Counted from the first letter of the stretch, positions 18,536-27,046 are shown. The stretch is DNA of 42,467 nucleotides from Actinomycetaceae bacterium (GCA_017539125.1 JAFYHO010000012.1:1-42467), one strand, 5' to 3'. The notes: generated by a model from the letters alone, not told the origin. Program-made: numbers and translations.

Positions 18536-20023
18536 ATGAGTGCAACAACTAAGGGAGGCGCACCCGCAGAGCAAAGCGCGCTTGACCGCTTTTTTCACCT
18601 CAGTGAACGCGGCACAACAATTGGTAGTGAAATTCGTGGCGGCTTCGTCACCTTCTTCACTATGGCATATATCCTCGTCCTGAACCCCATTATTCTTTCG
18701 GGGACGGATTCCACAGGCAAGTATCTCGGTGGCGGTGACGAGCCCAATATGGTTGCTATCGCCGCAGGTACAGCCCTTGTCGCTGGTATTGTGACAATCC
18801 TGATGGGCGCAGTCGCCAACTATCCGTTGGCGCTCGCTGCTGGCCTCGGCTTGAACTCTATGGTCGCCTATACCATCATTCAGATTCCCGGTATGACCTG
18901 GAAAGACGGCATGGGCATTATCGTCCTTGAAGGTATCGTCGTCCTTCTGTTGGTGTTGACTGGTTTGCGTCAGGCAATCTTCAACGCTGTGCCGAAGTTC
19001 CTGCGCACCGCGATTTCCGTCGGTATCGGTCTGTTCGTCGCCCTCATCGGTTTGGTGAACGCTGGCCTGATTCGCCCAGGCAATGGTACCGTCCTCGGTT
19101 TCGCTTCTTCTGGCTCGATTGATTCGATTCCGCTGCTTATCTTCATTCTTGGTGTCATTTTGACGTCCTTGTTCATGGTGAAGAATGTTCGCGGTGGTAT
19201 CCTCATTTCCATTATCGTGACGACGATTCTTGCCGTGATTATTGAGGCAGTCGCTCATTTGGGCTCCTTCGCACAATATGATGATGCGGGTAATCAGATT
19301 GACCCGAATCTTGCCGGTTGGCAGTCCGTGCCTTCCCTCAGTGGCTCTCCTATTCAGATTCCTGATTTCTCCACGCTCGGACAGTTCTCGGTGGTGACAC
19401 CTTTCCAGCACGCTGGAGTAATCGCCGTGGTCGTTCTCGCTTTCTCGGCCATGCTTGCCGACTTCTTCGACACCATGGGCACGATGGTTGCCGTTGGTGC
19501 TGAGGGTAATTTGCTCGACGAGAACGGCAACCCCTACAACTCCCAGAAGATTCTGCTTATCGACTCCATCGGCGCTATTGCCGGTGGCGCAGGCGGTGTC
19601 TCCTCGAATACCTCCTTCGTCGAGTCGGCCTCGGGTGTTGCTGACGGTGCGCGTACAGGTTTGGCTTCTATCGTGACAGGTATTCTCTTCCTGCTCTCGA
19701 CATTCCTTGCACCCCTCGTCACCCTTGTTCCCTCGGAAGCAGCCGCTCCGGCTCTGGTCGCCGTCGGCTTCCTTATGATGCAGCAAGTGACCGATATTGA
19801 CTGGAAAGACATGGCTATCGCCATTCCCGCTTTCTTGACGATTATCCTCATGCCTTTCGGTTACTCCATTACCGTCGGTATTGGTGTCGGTTTCATCTTC
19901 TACGCGCTCATGCAGCTTCTGCGTGGCAAGGCAAAGGACGTCCACCCGCTCATGTGGGTTGTTTCGGCGATGTTCCTTATCTACTTCTTGCTTGGGCCTA
20001 TCCAAAGCGCTTTGCTTGGCTAG
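18536..20023 (+). CDS. NCS2 family purine permease (AzgA-like)
   Basis: This 495-residue integral membrane protein has about 12-14 hydrophobic segments. Signatures of the AzgA branch are FFTMAYILVLNP near residue 43, LAAGLGLNSMVAYTI, LRTAISVGIGLFVALIGL, DFFDTMGTMVAVG (about 310) and the GAGGVSSNTSFVESASGVADGARTG loop. AzgA-type NCS2 carriers import adenine, guanine and hypoxanthine by proton symport. A possible -10 (AAGAAT) lies 6 nt upstream of the ATG. A strong terminator follows. Confidence 0.93.
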   Translation: MSATTKGGAPAEQSALDRFFHLSERGTTIGSEIRGGFVTFFTMAYILVLNPIILSGTDSTGKYLGGGDEPNMVAIAAGTALVAGIVTILMGAVANYPLALAAGLGLNSMVAYTIIQIPGMTWKDGMGIIVLEGIVVLLLVLTGLRQAIFNAVPKFLRTAISVGIGLFVALIGLVNAGLIRPGNGTVLGFASSGSIDSIPLLIFILGVILTSLFMVKNVRGGILISIIVTTILAVIIEAVAHLGSFAQYDDAGNQIDPNLAGWQSVPSLSGSPIQIPDFSTLGQFSVVTPFQHAGVIAVVVLAFSAMLADFFDTMGTMVAVGAEGNLLDENGNPYNSQKILLIDSIGAIAGGAGGVSSNTSFVESASGVADGARTGLASIVTGILFLLSTFLAPLVTLVPSEAAAPALVAVGFLMMQQVTDIDWKDMAIAIPAFLTIILMPFGYSITVGIGVGFIFYALMQLLRGKAKDVHPLMWVVSAMFLIYFLLGPIQSALLG

Positions 20024-20037
20024 ACCTTGTAAGTGTG

Positions 20038-20070
20038 AAAGAACCGCCTGCTTGTGTGGGCGGTTCTTTT
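20038..20070 (+). terminator. Bidirectional terminator between the permease and the TauE/SafE gene
   Basis: AAAGAACCGCC (20038-20048) pairs with GGCGGTTCTTT (20059-20069), followed by T. The stop codon of the minus-strand exporter gene (20069-20071) lies at its edge, so the same hairpin serves both convergent genes. Confidence 0.88.
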
Positions 20071-20902
20071 ATGCTTCGCGCGGGACGTGAAGGGCAGCCC
20101 ACAGTGAGCGGATAAGAATAAGAGCAAGATAAATAGCAAAAAGAATCGCGTTAGTGCGCGGGTTGAGATGAGTGGCAATCAGATTGCCGATAGGGCTAAA
20201 AACGCAGGCAGTCACGCCAATAATAAGAGCGTATTTGTACTCGACGAGTTTCTTGCGAGCATTCGTAATGGTGGCTGAAATAGCGCCAGGAAACATGGCG
20301 AGTAACGATGTTCCACGCGCGATAAGATCAGAGGCGCTGAAGAGTGAAATAAAAGCAGGAACCATTATTATTCCGCCACCAACACCGAGCAGAGGAGCAA
20401 GAGTGCCCACCACGATTCCGCAGGCTATTATTGCCAGAGCCGTGAGTATAGTGAGATCAATGTGTGCGTCACGTTCAGGAATGGAAATCAACTGGCCCAC
20501 AATAAGAAATAAAATAAAAATGACGAAAAGCCAGCGCAACAGTTTTTCTGAAAAATAATGCAAAAGACGTGCCCCAATTTGCGCCCCAATCACAAAACCG
20601 AGCGCCATAAGAACACCTGCGCCCCAGTTAACGTCACCGTGAAAAGCATAAGAGAGCACAGCCACAATTGAAATCGGGATAATCGCTGCCATTGAAGCAG
20701 CTGCCGAGCGCCGCTGCGTCATGCCCAGCCAGACCAGTGCAGGGACAATCACTGTGCCACCACCCACACCAAAGAGGCCACTTGTGAGCCCAGCAGTCGC
20801 TCCGATCGCCACCATGATGAGGTAGGGATGAGAGTGTGAGGTTTCGAGAGAATTGTCCACCTCCTCAGAATGCACTAGTAAAAGACGCAATGCAATACGC
20901 AC
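20069..20902 (-). CDS. TauE/SafE family exporter
   Basis: This protein of up to 277 residues has about eight membrane segments and the two repeated glycine motifs of the family (GATAGLTSGLFGVGGGTVIVPALVW and LAPLLGVGGGIIMVPAFI). Members export sulfite, sulfoacetate or other organosulfur anions; the substrate here is unknown and no sulfur genes are adjacent. The start is uncertain: GTG 20902 opens the frame but lacks a ribosome site. A perfect GAGGAGGT occurs about 40 nt downstream without a usual in-frame start codon at the right distance; the next in-frame ATG precedes VAIGATAG. Confidence 0.85.
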   Translation of the reverse strand: MRIALRLLLVHSEEVDNSLETSHSHPYLIMVAIGATAGLTSGLFGVGGGTVIVPALVWLGMTQRRSAAASMAAIIPISIVAVLSYAFHGDVNWGAGVLMALGFVIGAQIGARLLHYFSEKLLRWLFVIFILFLIVGQLISIPERDAHIDLTILTALAIIACGIVVGTLAPLLGVGGGIIMVPAFISLFSASDLIARGTSLLAMFPGAISATITNARKKLVEYKYALIIGVTACVFSPIGNLIATHLNPRTNAILFAIYLALILIRSLWAALHVPREA

Positions 20903-20998
20903 TACGCTAAGAGACGAAAAATACAGGGGAGGTTGGAATAGTTCAAGAAAAGAATGCTACTATCGGGAATGATTATTGGAGTGATATAGGGGGCGCGT

Positions 20999-22651
20999 AT
21001 GTCTCGTGAGAATGAGCAAGCACCAAAGCGGGTTTCGCTTTTTAGTGCCGATCAGAATAGCGGCGTTGTAGATCCTGATTCTCAGACCGCTATTTTGCCT
21101 GCTCAACTCACTTCTGATGTTCCCGTCCCGAATGATTCTGCTTTTACCGATTCCCAAGAAAACGACAAGCAAACCAAAAAAGCCCGTAAAGCTGAAGAAA
21201 AAGCGCTGCGCCGCAAAAATGGCGAGGGGAATAAGAAAAAGAAGGTACTTATCGGTGTTGGCATCGCTGCTGCCGTTCTCGCAATCGCCTATTTTTCAGG
21301 GGTCTATGTCTACTCTCATCGCTTCTTCCCACACACGGCATTTGGCGCGCTTGATGTTTCCAATACCAGTTTTGAGGATGCTACCAAGCTCATTGACGAC
21401 ACCGAGAAAGACTACTCTTTGTCCGTTGCGGGTCAGGGGCTCGATTTTGTTGTTACTCCTGCTGAGAGCGGTATGGATATTAACGCCGAGCAAATCGTGG
21501 AGGCGGCGCGTAAAACAATGAATCCGTGGACGTGGCCTGTTCAGTTGTTCAAAAAACACGATTTAGTCAATTCGGCAGAAGTTACTTTGGACGACACTGT
21601 GCTTGGCGCCTACGTCCACGAAAAGGTCAATACTTTTAATGAGACTCACCCAGCATCGGAGAATGCGCGCATCGAATACGATTCCGCATCGGCTTCCTGG
21701 GCGATTATTCCTGAGGTTTACGGTGAGCAGTTTGACGGCGAGAAAGTTATTGCCGCAGTTACCTCGTGTATTTTCCGTCAAGATGAAGAATGTGTTCTTT
21801 CTGAGGATGAACTTCTCAAACCTACGGCTCGTGCGGACGATAAAAATGTTGTTGCCGGGGCGGAGGCTGCCAATAACATGATGGGGGTCAATGCCGAGTT
21901 CCGCTCGCCTGTGGATGATAAAGTGCTGGGAACGCTTGATTCGGCGTTGTTAAATCAGTGGATTACTTTCGATGAGGATTTCAAGCCCTCAGTTAATCAG
22001 GAGCCTTTGACGGCATGGGCGATGGAAGTGGTGCGCCCCTTGTCTACTGTAGGAGCCACGCGTAGTTATACGCGTCCTGACGGCAAGCAGGTGACGGTTA
22101 GTGGTGGCACTTTTGGGTGTTCAGTGAGCCAGGAGAATGCCGTGGCTGCGGTCAACAAGGCGATTGAGGAAAAGGCAAGCGGGAAGGTTGCTCTAGAGCG
22201 CACATGTGCGGGAATACAGGGGCCTGAAGGCTCTGCCACTGAGTGGGAAGCCTACGTTGACGTCGATTTGAGCGAGCAGCATGCGCGTTATTATGACGCT
22301 TCAGGCGCAATTGTGTGGGAATCAGGTGTTGTGTCTGGAAATGTGTCTGAAGGGCATAGCACTCCGACAGGAGCGTATTACGTCAATAATAAGCAAAGAA
22401 ATATAACCTTGCTTGGGCGCATGATGCCTAATGGAAAACGTGAATATGAAAGCCCTGTATCGTACTGGATGCCTTTTATCGGTAATTCAATCGGTTTGCA
22501 CGATGCGTCCTGGAGAACTGCGGATGAGTTCAGTGACGCAGAGCGTTATCGGACTGCTGGTTCGCATGGTTGTGTAAACTTGCCTTCTTCTGCTGCTAGC
22601 TCGCTTTATTCCGTTATCCCAGTCGGCACTCCTGTTATTGTTCACAACTAA
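20999..22651 (+). CDS. L,D-transpeptidase with VanW-like peptidoglycan-binding region
   Basis: This 550-residue cell-wall enzyme has a cytoplasmic tail of about 80 residues with many charged residues, a membrane anchor (VLIGVGIAAAVLAIAYFSGVYVY), two putative PG_binding_4-type modules (about 110-380), and a C-terminal YkuD domain with catalytic HDA...GSHGCVNLP (Cys near residue 525). YkuD enzymes make 3-3 cross-links between peptidoglycan stems or attach proteins to the wall. ATG 20999 is preceded by a G-rich stretch (AGGGGG). A -10-like TACTAT lies about 35 bp upstream. Confidence 0.94.
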   Translation: MSRENEQAPKRVSLFSADQNSGVVDPDSQTAILPAQLTSDVPVPNDSAFTDSQENDKQTKKARKAEEKALRRKNGEGNKKKKVLIGVGIAAAVLAIAYFSGVYVYSHRFFPHTAFGALDVSNTSFEDATKLIDDTEKDYSLSVAGQGLDFVVTPAESGMDINAEQIVEAARKTMNPWTWPVQLFKKHDLVNSAEVTLDDTVLGAYVHEKVNTFNETHPASENARIEYDSASASWAIIPEVYGEQFDGEKVIAAVTSCIFRQDEECVLSEDELLKPTARADDKNVVAGAEAANNMMGVNAEFRSPVDDKVLGTLDSALLNQWITFDEDFKPSVNQEPLTAWAMEVVRPLSTVGATRSYTRPDGKQVTVSGGTFGCSVSQENAVAAVNKAIEEKASGKVALERTCAGIQGPEGSATEWEAYVDVDLSEQHARYYDASGAIVWESGVVSGNVSEGHSTPTGAYYVNNKQRNITLLGRMMPNGKREYESPVSYWMPFIGNSIGLHDASWRTADEFSDAERYRTAGSHGCVNLPSSAASSLYSVIPVGTPVIVHN

Positions 22652-22717
22652 GGTAATGAAACAGTCACGAAGATTGAGCAATTTTCGTGAAACGCTGAAT
22701 TAAGCAGCCATAGGCGA

Positions 22718-22723
22718 TAGCCT
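22718..22723 (+). promoter_or_regulatory. -10 box of a leaderless promoter (fumC)
   Basis: TAGCCT is followed by 7 nt (TGGGCTT) and the ATG at 22731, with no SD sequence. Confidence 0.55.
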
Positions 22724-22730
22724 TGGGCTT

Positions 22731-24137
22731 ATGAGTGAAATACGCATTGAAACAGATTCCATGGGTGACGTTGAAGTCCCCGCAAACCGCTACTGGGGCG
22801 CACAGACACAGCGCTCTATCCAGAATTTCCCCATCGGTCGCGAGACATTCGTGTGGACGCGCCCGATGATTAAGGCCCTCGGCACTCTCAAGAAGTGCGC
22901 CGCTTTGGCTAATGCCGAGTTGGGCGAGCTTCCGCAGGATAAGGCCGATTTGATTGTTCAGGCTGCTGACGAGGTTATCGCCGGTAAGCTTGACGAAGAG
23001 TTCCCGCTGGTTGTTTTCCAGACGGGCTCGGGCACGCAGTCGAATATGAACACGAACGAGGTTATCGCCAACCGCGCTATTGATATTGCCGGTGGTGAGC
23101 TCGGCTCGAAAGACCCGATTCACCCCAATGACCACGTCAACCGCGGCCAGTCCTCGAACGACACCTTCCCAACCGCCATGCACCTCGCTGTGGTGATGGA
23201 GCTCGTCAATATGTATCCGCGCGTGATGAAGCTGCGCGACACCTTCGACGGCTTGGCGAAGAAGTATGAGGACGTCATCATGGTCGGCCGTACTCATTTG
23301 CAGGACGCGACTCCGATTCGCCTCGGCCAGGTCATTTCTGGGTGGGTTGCCCAGATTGATTTCGCCCTGGACGGCATCAAGTATGCCGAGTCGCGCACGC
23401 GCGAGCTGCCCATTGGCGGCACGGCTGTGGGCACGGGTTTGAATGCTCATCCTGAGTTCGCCGCGACCTTCGCTCGCCATGCGACAAGCGAGACGGGCAT
23501 CGAATTCAGCGAGGGCGAGAACAAGTTCGCTTTGATGAGCGCCCACGATGCTCTTGTGCAGGTTTCCGGTGCGCTGCGCGTGCTGGCTGATGCTCTGATG
23601 AAGATTGCCAATGACGTGCGCTGGTATGCTTCCGGTCCGCGTAACGGTATCGGTGAGCTTGTTATTCCGGAGAATGAGCCAGGCTCGTCGATTATGCCGG
23701 GCAAGGTCAATCCGACACAGTCCGAGGCGATGACGATGGTCGCCACCAAGGTCTTTGGCAATGACGCGACTGTCGGTTTTGCTGGTTCGCAAGGCAATTT
23801 CCAGTTGAACGTGTACAAGCCGGTTATGGCATGGTGTGTGCTCGAGTCGATTAAGCTGCTCGGCGATACCTGCGAGGCATTCAACGATGGCTGCGCCTAT
23901 GGCATTGTGCCGGATGAGAAGAAGATTGCTGCGAATCTCGAGTCCAACCTCATGCTGGTGACGGCTCTGAACCGCCACATCGGCTACGACAAGGCCTCCA
24001 AGATTGCCAAGAATGCACACCACAAGGGCATCTCGCTGCGCGAGAGCGCTTTGGAGCTTGGCTATTTGACTGAGGAAGAGTTCGACAAGTGGGTTGTTCC
24101 CGCTGACATGACTCATCCCTCTGCCGACGAAGGCTAA
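22731..24137 (+). CDS. fumC: Fumarate hydratase, class II
   Basis: It converts fumarate and malate in the citric acid cycle, without an iron-sulfur cluster. The 468-residue protein starts with the typical [25 protein letters not shown] and shows [43 protein letters not shown], and the superfamily signature [16 protein letters not shown] (about residue 320). The length is normal. High-bias codons mark it as well expressed. A long minus-strand frame crosses it but is only its mirror. Confidence 0.97.
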   Translation: MSEIRIETDSMGDVEVPANRYWGAQTQRSIQNFPIGRETFVWTRPMIKALGTLKKCAALANAELGELPQDKADLIVQAADEVIAGKLDEEFPLVVFQTGSGTQSNMNTNEVIANRAIDIAGGELGSKDPIHPNDHVNRGQSSNDTFPTAMHLAVVMELVNMYPRVMKLRDTFDGLAKKYEDVIMVGRTHLQDATPIRLGQVISGWVAQIDFALDGIKYAESRTRELPIGGTAVGTGLNAHPEFAATFARHATSETGIEFSEGENKFALMSAHDALVQVSGALRVLADALMKIANDVRWYASGPRNGIGELVIPENEPGSSIMPGKVNPTQSEAMTMVATKVFGNDATVGFAGSQGNFQLNVYKPVMAWCVLESIKLLGDTCEAFNDGCAYGIVPDEKKIAANLESNLMLVTALNRHIGYDKASKIAKNAHHKGISLRESALELGYLTEEEFDKWVVPADMTHPSADEG

Positions 24138-24140
24138 TTT

Positions 24141-24183
24141 TCCGTCGTCGCGAGGAGCGAGCACAGCGAGCGACGCGGCGATC
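24141..24183. repeat. Partial family 1 palindromic repeat
   Basis: TCCGTCGTCGCGAGGAGCGAG (24141 on) followed by AGCGAGCGACGCGGCGATC closely matches the left end of the complete element at 3698 (CGTCATTGCGAGGAGCGAG ... AGCGAGCGACGCGGCAATC). Paired changes turn ATTG/CAAT into GTCG/CGGCGA-like forms, so the hairpin is kept. The rest of the element is absent. Confidence 0.7.
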
Positions 24184-24196
24184 TCTTTTACGAGAG

Positions 24197-24225
24197 GACG
24201 GGCAGCGGTATGCTGCCCGTCTTTT
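24197..24225 (+). terminator. Terminator after fumC
   Basis: GACGGGCAGC (24197-24206) pairs with GCTGCCCGTC (24212-24221), with the loop GGTAT, followed by TTTT. The convergent folA ends at 24229, so its transcript may read into the same hairpin. Confidence 0.88.
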
Positions 24226-24228
24226 CGT

Positions 24229-24816
<588 letters not shown>

Positions 24817-25623
24817 TTAGACGGAAATAGGGGCGACGAGCTTCGGATGATGCTTATAGCCCTCCGAAGCGTCAATATCGTCCATTTGATACTCGAAAAT
24901 CGAAGGGGCTTTGTTGAGTTTGAGGGTGGGGAACTCGTACGGTTCGCGGCTAATCTGCTCACGCACCTGGTCGATGTGGTCGAGGTAAATATGGCAGTCG
25001 CCGCCCGTCCAAATAAACTCGCCAACCTCCAAATCGCACTGCTGAGCGAGCATGTGGACCAGCAGAGAATACGAGGCGATATTGAAGGGGACGCCGAGGA
25101 ACAGGTCGGCGCTGCGCTGATAAAGCTGGCAGGAGAGCTTACCGTCAGCCACATAGAACTGGAAGAACGCATGGCAGGGCATGAGGGCCATCTTGTCCAG
25201 CTCGGCGACATTCCACGCCGAGACGATAATGCGGCGCGAATCAGGGTCGGTTTTCAGCTGCTCAACCACGCGCGCAATCTGGTCAATATGAGCGCCGTCA
25301 GGGGTCGGCCAATTGCGCCACTGGTAGCCGTAGACAGGGCCGAGGTCGCCATTCTCGTCCGCCCACTCGTCCCAAATCGTGATGCCATTGTCCTGCAGCC
25401 ACTTGACATTCGTCGAGCCGTTCAAGAACCACAGCAGCTCACCCTTGACGGCTTTCATCGCCACGAATTTCGTGGTGATACGGGGGAAACCTTCCTCGGC
25501 AAGGTTGTAGCGTAGCTGGCGGCCAAAGACGGACAGCGTGCCTGTGCCGGTGCGGTCGTCCTTGCGCGTGCCGTTTTCGAGGACGTCGGCGAGTAAATCT
25601 TCATATTGACGGTTAATGCTCAT
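24817..25623 (-). CDS. thyA: Thymidylate synthase
   Basis: It makes dTMP from dUMP with methylene-tetrahydrofolate. The 268-residue protein starts [18 protein letters not shown], has the phosphate-binding [33 protein letters not shown], the catalytic cysteine (residue 150) in [26 protein letters not shown] and the C-terminal [12 protein letters not shown] region. ATG 25623 is preferred: TAGACT lies 7 nt upstream, giving a leaderless transcript, and the frame further upstream does not look like thyA. First gene of the thyA-folA operon. Confidence 0.96.
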   Translation of the reverse strand: MSINRQYEDLLADVLENGTRKDDRTGTGTLSVFGRQLRYNLAEEGFPRITTKFVAMKAVKGELLWFLNGSTNVKWLQDNGITIWDEWADENGDLGPVYGYQWRNWPTPDGAHIDQIARVVEQLKTDPDSRRIIVSAWNVAELDKMALMPCHAFFQFYVADGKLSCQLYQRSADLFLGVPFNIASYSLLVHMLAQQCDLEVGEFIWTGGDCHIYLDHIDQVREQISREPYEFPTLKLNKAPSIFEYQMDDIDASEGYKHHPKLVAPISV

Positions 25624-25630
25624 ACGCGGA

Positions 25631-25636
25631 AGTCTA
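25631..25636 (-). promoter_or_regulatory. -10 box of a leaderless promoter (thyA)
   Basis: TAGACT on the minus strand, 7 nt (TCCGCGT), then ATG 25623. Confidence 0.5.
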
Positions 25637-25680
25637 TCGCAGCCGTTACCTTTGTGGGGGCTACACACCCTGGTCCCCAG

Positions 25681-25836
25681 TTTCTAAAACGCAATGTTTA
25701 TCCACAGCGACGAACGGAAGGTCCGAAAGTTTACTTTCGAGACTGGAGTGAGGAAGCTGTGACAGGACGCGGGAGCGTCCGCACACAATGTGTTGTACTT
25801 CGGTCAACATTTTCTAAAACGCAATGTTTATCCCCA
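25681..25836. repeat. Direct repeats with DnaA-box-like sites around a family 1 repeat module
   Basis: A 23-bp exact direct repeat beginning TTTCTAAAACGCAATG occurs at 25681-25703 and 25811-25833, 130 bp apart. Its right edge reads on into TTATCCACA (25698-25706), a perfect DnaA box, in the first copy and TTATCCCCA (one mismatch) in the second. Between them is a family 1 internal module: CACAGC (25703-25708) with GCTGTG (25756-25761), CGAAAG-ttta-CTTTCG (25724-25739), and GGACGC-ggga-GCGTCC (25765-25780). The 310-bp thyA-ssb gap holds nothing else recognisable. Confidence 0.8.
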
Positions 25837-25933
25837 TTTTTAGAAGTCATCTTGTTCCTTCTTGCAAGGTAGGGAAATCTGGAAGTGCAAGGCGCAATAT
25901 ATGTGCGCAAAACTCACCTACGTAAGGAGAACA

Positions 25934-26404
25934 ATGTATAACGACACTCGTATTTCCGTCCGCGGATATGTTGGAGGTCAGCCCGATATCTATGACAACG
26001 AGGACGGCGGACAGACCGTTGTCTTTTCCGTCGGCGTGACAGCGCGAGGCTGGAATAGGCAAGAAAACCGTATGAAAGACGGCGAAACTGCATGGTATTC
26101 CGTGCGTTGCTACGGAAATCTAGCGAACAATGTCGCTGCCTCAATCGAGAAAGGCAGCCCGGTGATGGTGCGCGGGCGGCTCGTTACCCGCGCGTGGAAA
26201 GACGATAGCGGTATCGAGCGCAGCCGTCACGTCATCATCGCAGATGCAGTCGGCATCGACCTGAACACGGGAACGGCACGATTTTCGCGCGTACACCGAG
26301 ATGGCTCATCGGGTGACCAGGGGACTTCGGACGACAAGGCTTCCCAGTCGAGCGAGGAGGGGGAGATTGATGTAACCGAAGCCTTGACCGCTAAAGCAGC
26401 CTAA
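25934..26404 (+). CDS. ssb: Single-stranded DNA-binding protein
   Basis: This 156-residue OB-fold protein has TRISVRGYVGG, VVFSVGVTARGW, WYSVRCYGNLANNVAASIEKGSPVMVRGRLVTRAW and ADAVGIDLN. It lacks the acidic DDDIPF-type C-terminal tip of the main replicative SSB (it ends DVTEALTAKAA), and the start differs from ssb next to rpsF, so it is probably a second, specialised SSB such as the actinobacterial SsbB. ATG 25934 follows AAGGAG by 4 nt; the frame back to 25862 is leader. Upstream are DnaA-like boxes; downstream is the small-ORF cluster. Confidence 0.88.
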   Translation: MYNDTRISVRGYVGGQPDIYDNEDGGQTVVFSVGVTARGWNRQENRMKDGETAWYSVRCYGNLANNVAASIEKGSPVMVRGRLVTRAWKDDSGIERSRHVIIADAVGIDLNTGTARFSRVHRDGSSGDQGTSDDKASQSSEEGEIDVTEALTAKAA

Positions 26405-26417
26405 GAGTCGCCCTTCG

Positions 26418-26447
26418 CCTTAGGTGTCCCGTGCAATCCGGCACGGG
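26418..26447 (+). promoter_or_regulatory. Unit 1 leader: SD-complementary segment and hairpin
   Basis: CCTTAGGT (26418-26425) is the exact complement of ACCTAAGG (26484-26491), which contains the start of the unit 1 SD. Next comes the perfect hairpin TCCCGTGC-aatccg-GCACGGGA (26427-26448). Folding back would hide the SD. Confidence 0.55.
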
Positions 26448-26450
26448 AGT

Positions 26451-26480
26451 AAAAAGAGAGCCCCCTTGACGGAGGCTCTC
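26451..26480 (-). terminator. Unit 1 minus-strand terminator (antisense RNA end)
   Basis: On the minus strand GAGAGCCTCC and GGGGGCTCTC form a 10-pair stem with one mismatch, followed by TTTTT (26451-26455 on the plus strand are A). There is no U-run on the plus strand, so it can only stop RNA made from the minus strand, 8 nt past the unit 1 SD. Confidence 0.75.
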
Positions 26481-26501
26481 CCAACCTAAGGAGGTTCTCT
26501 C

Positions 26502-26576
26502 ATGTCGAAAGACGCAAGAGAAGCACTCTTCTGGCTAGTTCTTATACTAGCTCTGCTAGTAAGTCTAGCACGCTGA
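26502..26576 (+). CDS. Unit 1 hydrophobic small peptide (24 aa), putative type I toxin
   Basis: ATG 26502 has a perfect SD, AAGGAGG, 7 nt upstream and opens a 24-codon frame ending in TGA at 26574. The peptide starts MSKDAREALFW, continues with a leucine/valine-rich membrane-spanning stretch (LVLILALLVSL), and ends AR. Small hydrophobic peptides behind structured leaders with an antisense terminator are the hallmark of type I toxins (Hok, Fst, TisB, Ldr). I do not recognise its family, and its sequence is only loosely like the two peptides that follow. A leader peptide role is the main alternative. A minus-strand -10-like TATAAG lies inside the frame (26541-26546). Confidence 0.6.
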   Translation: MSKDAREALFWLVLILALLVSLAR

Positions 26577-26581
26577 GCGCT

Positions 26582-26620
26582 GGGGGAGTAGCCGCTTCCG
26601 CTGCTTCCCCCTCCTTAGGT
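26582..26620 (+). promoter_or_regulatory. Unit 1 3' hairpin and anti-SD segment
   Basis: Six bases after the stop codon, GGGGG-AGTAGC pairs with GCTGCTT-CCCCC (26582-26611, imperfect). It is followed by CCTCCTTAGGT (26610-26620), which is an 11-nt perfect complement of ACCTAAGGAGG (26484-26494), the whole unit 1 SD. Confidence 0.65.
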
Positions 26621-26634
26621 CAAACGCATGTCTT

Positions 26635-26691
26635 GCCTGCCCGGTTTAGGGGGACGGGCAGGCTGTAGGTTTCTCTGGCAACCGTCAGAGA
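26635..26691 (+). promoter_or_regulatory. Unit 2 leader: two stem-loops with G-rich loop
   Basis: Stem A is GCCTGCCCG (26635-26643) with CGGGCAGGC (26655-26663), loop GTTTAGGGGGA. Stem B is TCTCTG (26672-26677) with CAGAGA (26686-26691). The same two stems, with compensating base changes, occur in the unit 3 leader. Confidence 0.7.
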
Positions 26692-26693
26692 GT

Positions 26694-26726
26694 AAAAACG
26701 GACTCCCTCCAAACAGGAGGGAGTCC
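26694..26726 (-). terminator. Unit 2 minus-strand terminator (antisense RNA end)
   Basis: The 11-bp perfect stem GGACTCCCTCC (26700-26710) / GGAGGGAGTCC (26716-26726) is followed on the minus strand by GTTTTT. It sits 9 nt before the unit 2 SD. Confidence 0.8.
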
Positions 26727-26749
26727 CCTACAGATAAGGAGAGTCTAAC

Positions 26750-26839
26750 ATGAGTTACCTCATTAAGGCGAGCCAGTTCTTAGCGGTTCATAGCTTCACT
26801 ATTGTGAGGCTCTTGGAGTTGCTTGTCTGGCTTTGCTGA
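26750..26839 (+). CDS. Unit 2 hydrophobic small peptide (29 aa), putative type I toxin
   Basis: ATG 26750 has AAGGAG 8 nt upstream; 29 codons end in TGA at 26837. The peptide starts MSYLIKASQFLAVHSF and ends RLLELLVWLC. Position by position it matches the unit 3 peptide (shared K-SQ, HSF, R-LLEL-VW-C), while the DNA differs at many third positions. That is direct evidence that the frame is translated and under selection. A single membrane span is expected. No known family is recognised. Confidence 0.75.
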   Translation: MSYLIKASQFLAVHSFTIVRLLELLVWLC

Positions 26840-26874
26840 CTCTCTCGGGGGCATGTTCCTCGGAGTGTGCCCCC
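26838..26874 (+). promoter_or_regulatory. Unit 2 anti-SD segment and 3' hairpin
   Basis: GACTCTC (26838-26844), overlapping the stop codon, complements GAGAGTC (26739-26745) in the unit 2 SD region. Next is GGGGGCA (26847-26853) paired with TGCCCCC (26868-26874). No U-run follows directly. Confidence 0.6.
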
Positions 26875-26921
26875 ACCCCCTAGTTTACTATCTCTGGCAA
26901 ACTCAGTTTTCCCTATTCTTG

Positions 26922-26974
26922 CCTGTCTGGTTAGGGGACAGACAGGTCGCTTGGCTCCATGACAGCCGTCATGG
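26922..26974 (+). promoter_or_regulatory. Unit 3 leader: two stem-loops with G-rich loop
   Basis: Stem A is CCTGTCTG (26922-26929) with CAGACAGG (26939-26946), loop GTTAGGGGA. Stem B is CCATGAC (26957-26963) with GTCATGG (26968-26974). Against unit 2, stem A has paired C-to-T / G-to-A changes and stem B is wholly different yet still paired. Both units have TCTTGCCTG at the left edge. Confidence 0.7.
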
Positions 26975-26976
26975 TG

Positions 26977-27002
26977 AAAAAAGAGCCCCCTCGCGGGGGC
27001 TC
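26977..27002 (-). terminator. Unit 3 minus-strand terminator (antisense RNA end)
   Basis: On the minus strand GAGCCCCC-GCGA-GGGGGCTC is followed by TTTTTT: a textbook intrinsic terminator with no U-run on the plus strand. It lies 8 nt before the unit 3 SD. Confidence 0.85.
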
Positions 27003-27046
27003 CCAAGTAGTAAGGAAATAATATCATGATTTTGATATTAAAGGTA
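26977..27046 (-). ncRNA. Candidate antisense antitoxin RNA of unit 3 (~70 nt)
   Basis: A perfect extended -10 (TGATATAAT, minus strand, 27053-27061) lies inside the small ORF, and the terminator at 26977-27002 closes the transcript. The RNA would be about 70 nt long and fully complementary to the unit 3 SD, the start codon and the first seven codons. No good -35 is seen, which extended -10 promoters can do without. The TSS is inferred as 6-7 nt from the -10. Confidence 0.55.

Noticed and set aside
18230-20005. 591-codon open frame on the minus strand across the NCS2 permease
   Set aside because: Low-complexity, strongly polar translation (runs of Asn, Asp, His, Gln, Glu) antisense to a clear membrane permease; shadow frame.
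20835-20902. Perfect GAGGAGGT as proof of a different start for the TauE/SafE gene
   Set aside because: No ATG, GTG or TTG in the right frame lies 5-10 nt after it, so it probably is chance or serves an unusual start; left as an uncertainty in the feature.
25606-25872. 88-codon frame in the thyA-ssb gap
   Set aside because: It runs through the direct repeats and hairpins and the 5' end of thyA; no ribosome site or protein-like composition.
26635-26726. 6C-type or other known small RNA on the minus strand (C-rich loop in stem A)
   Set aside because: Only one C-rich loop is present per unit and it lies beyond the minus-strand terminator, not before it, so the order does not fit.
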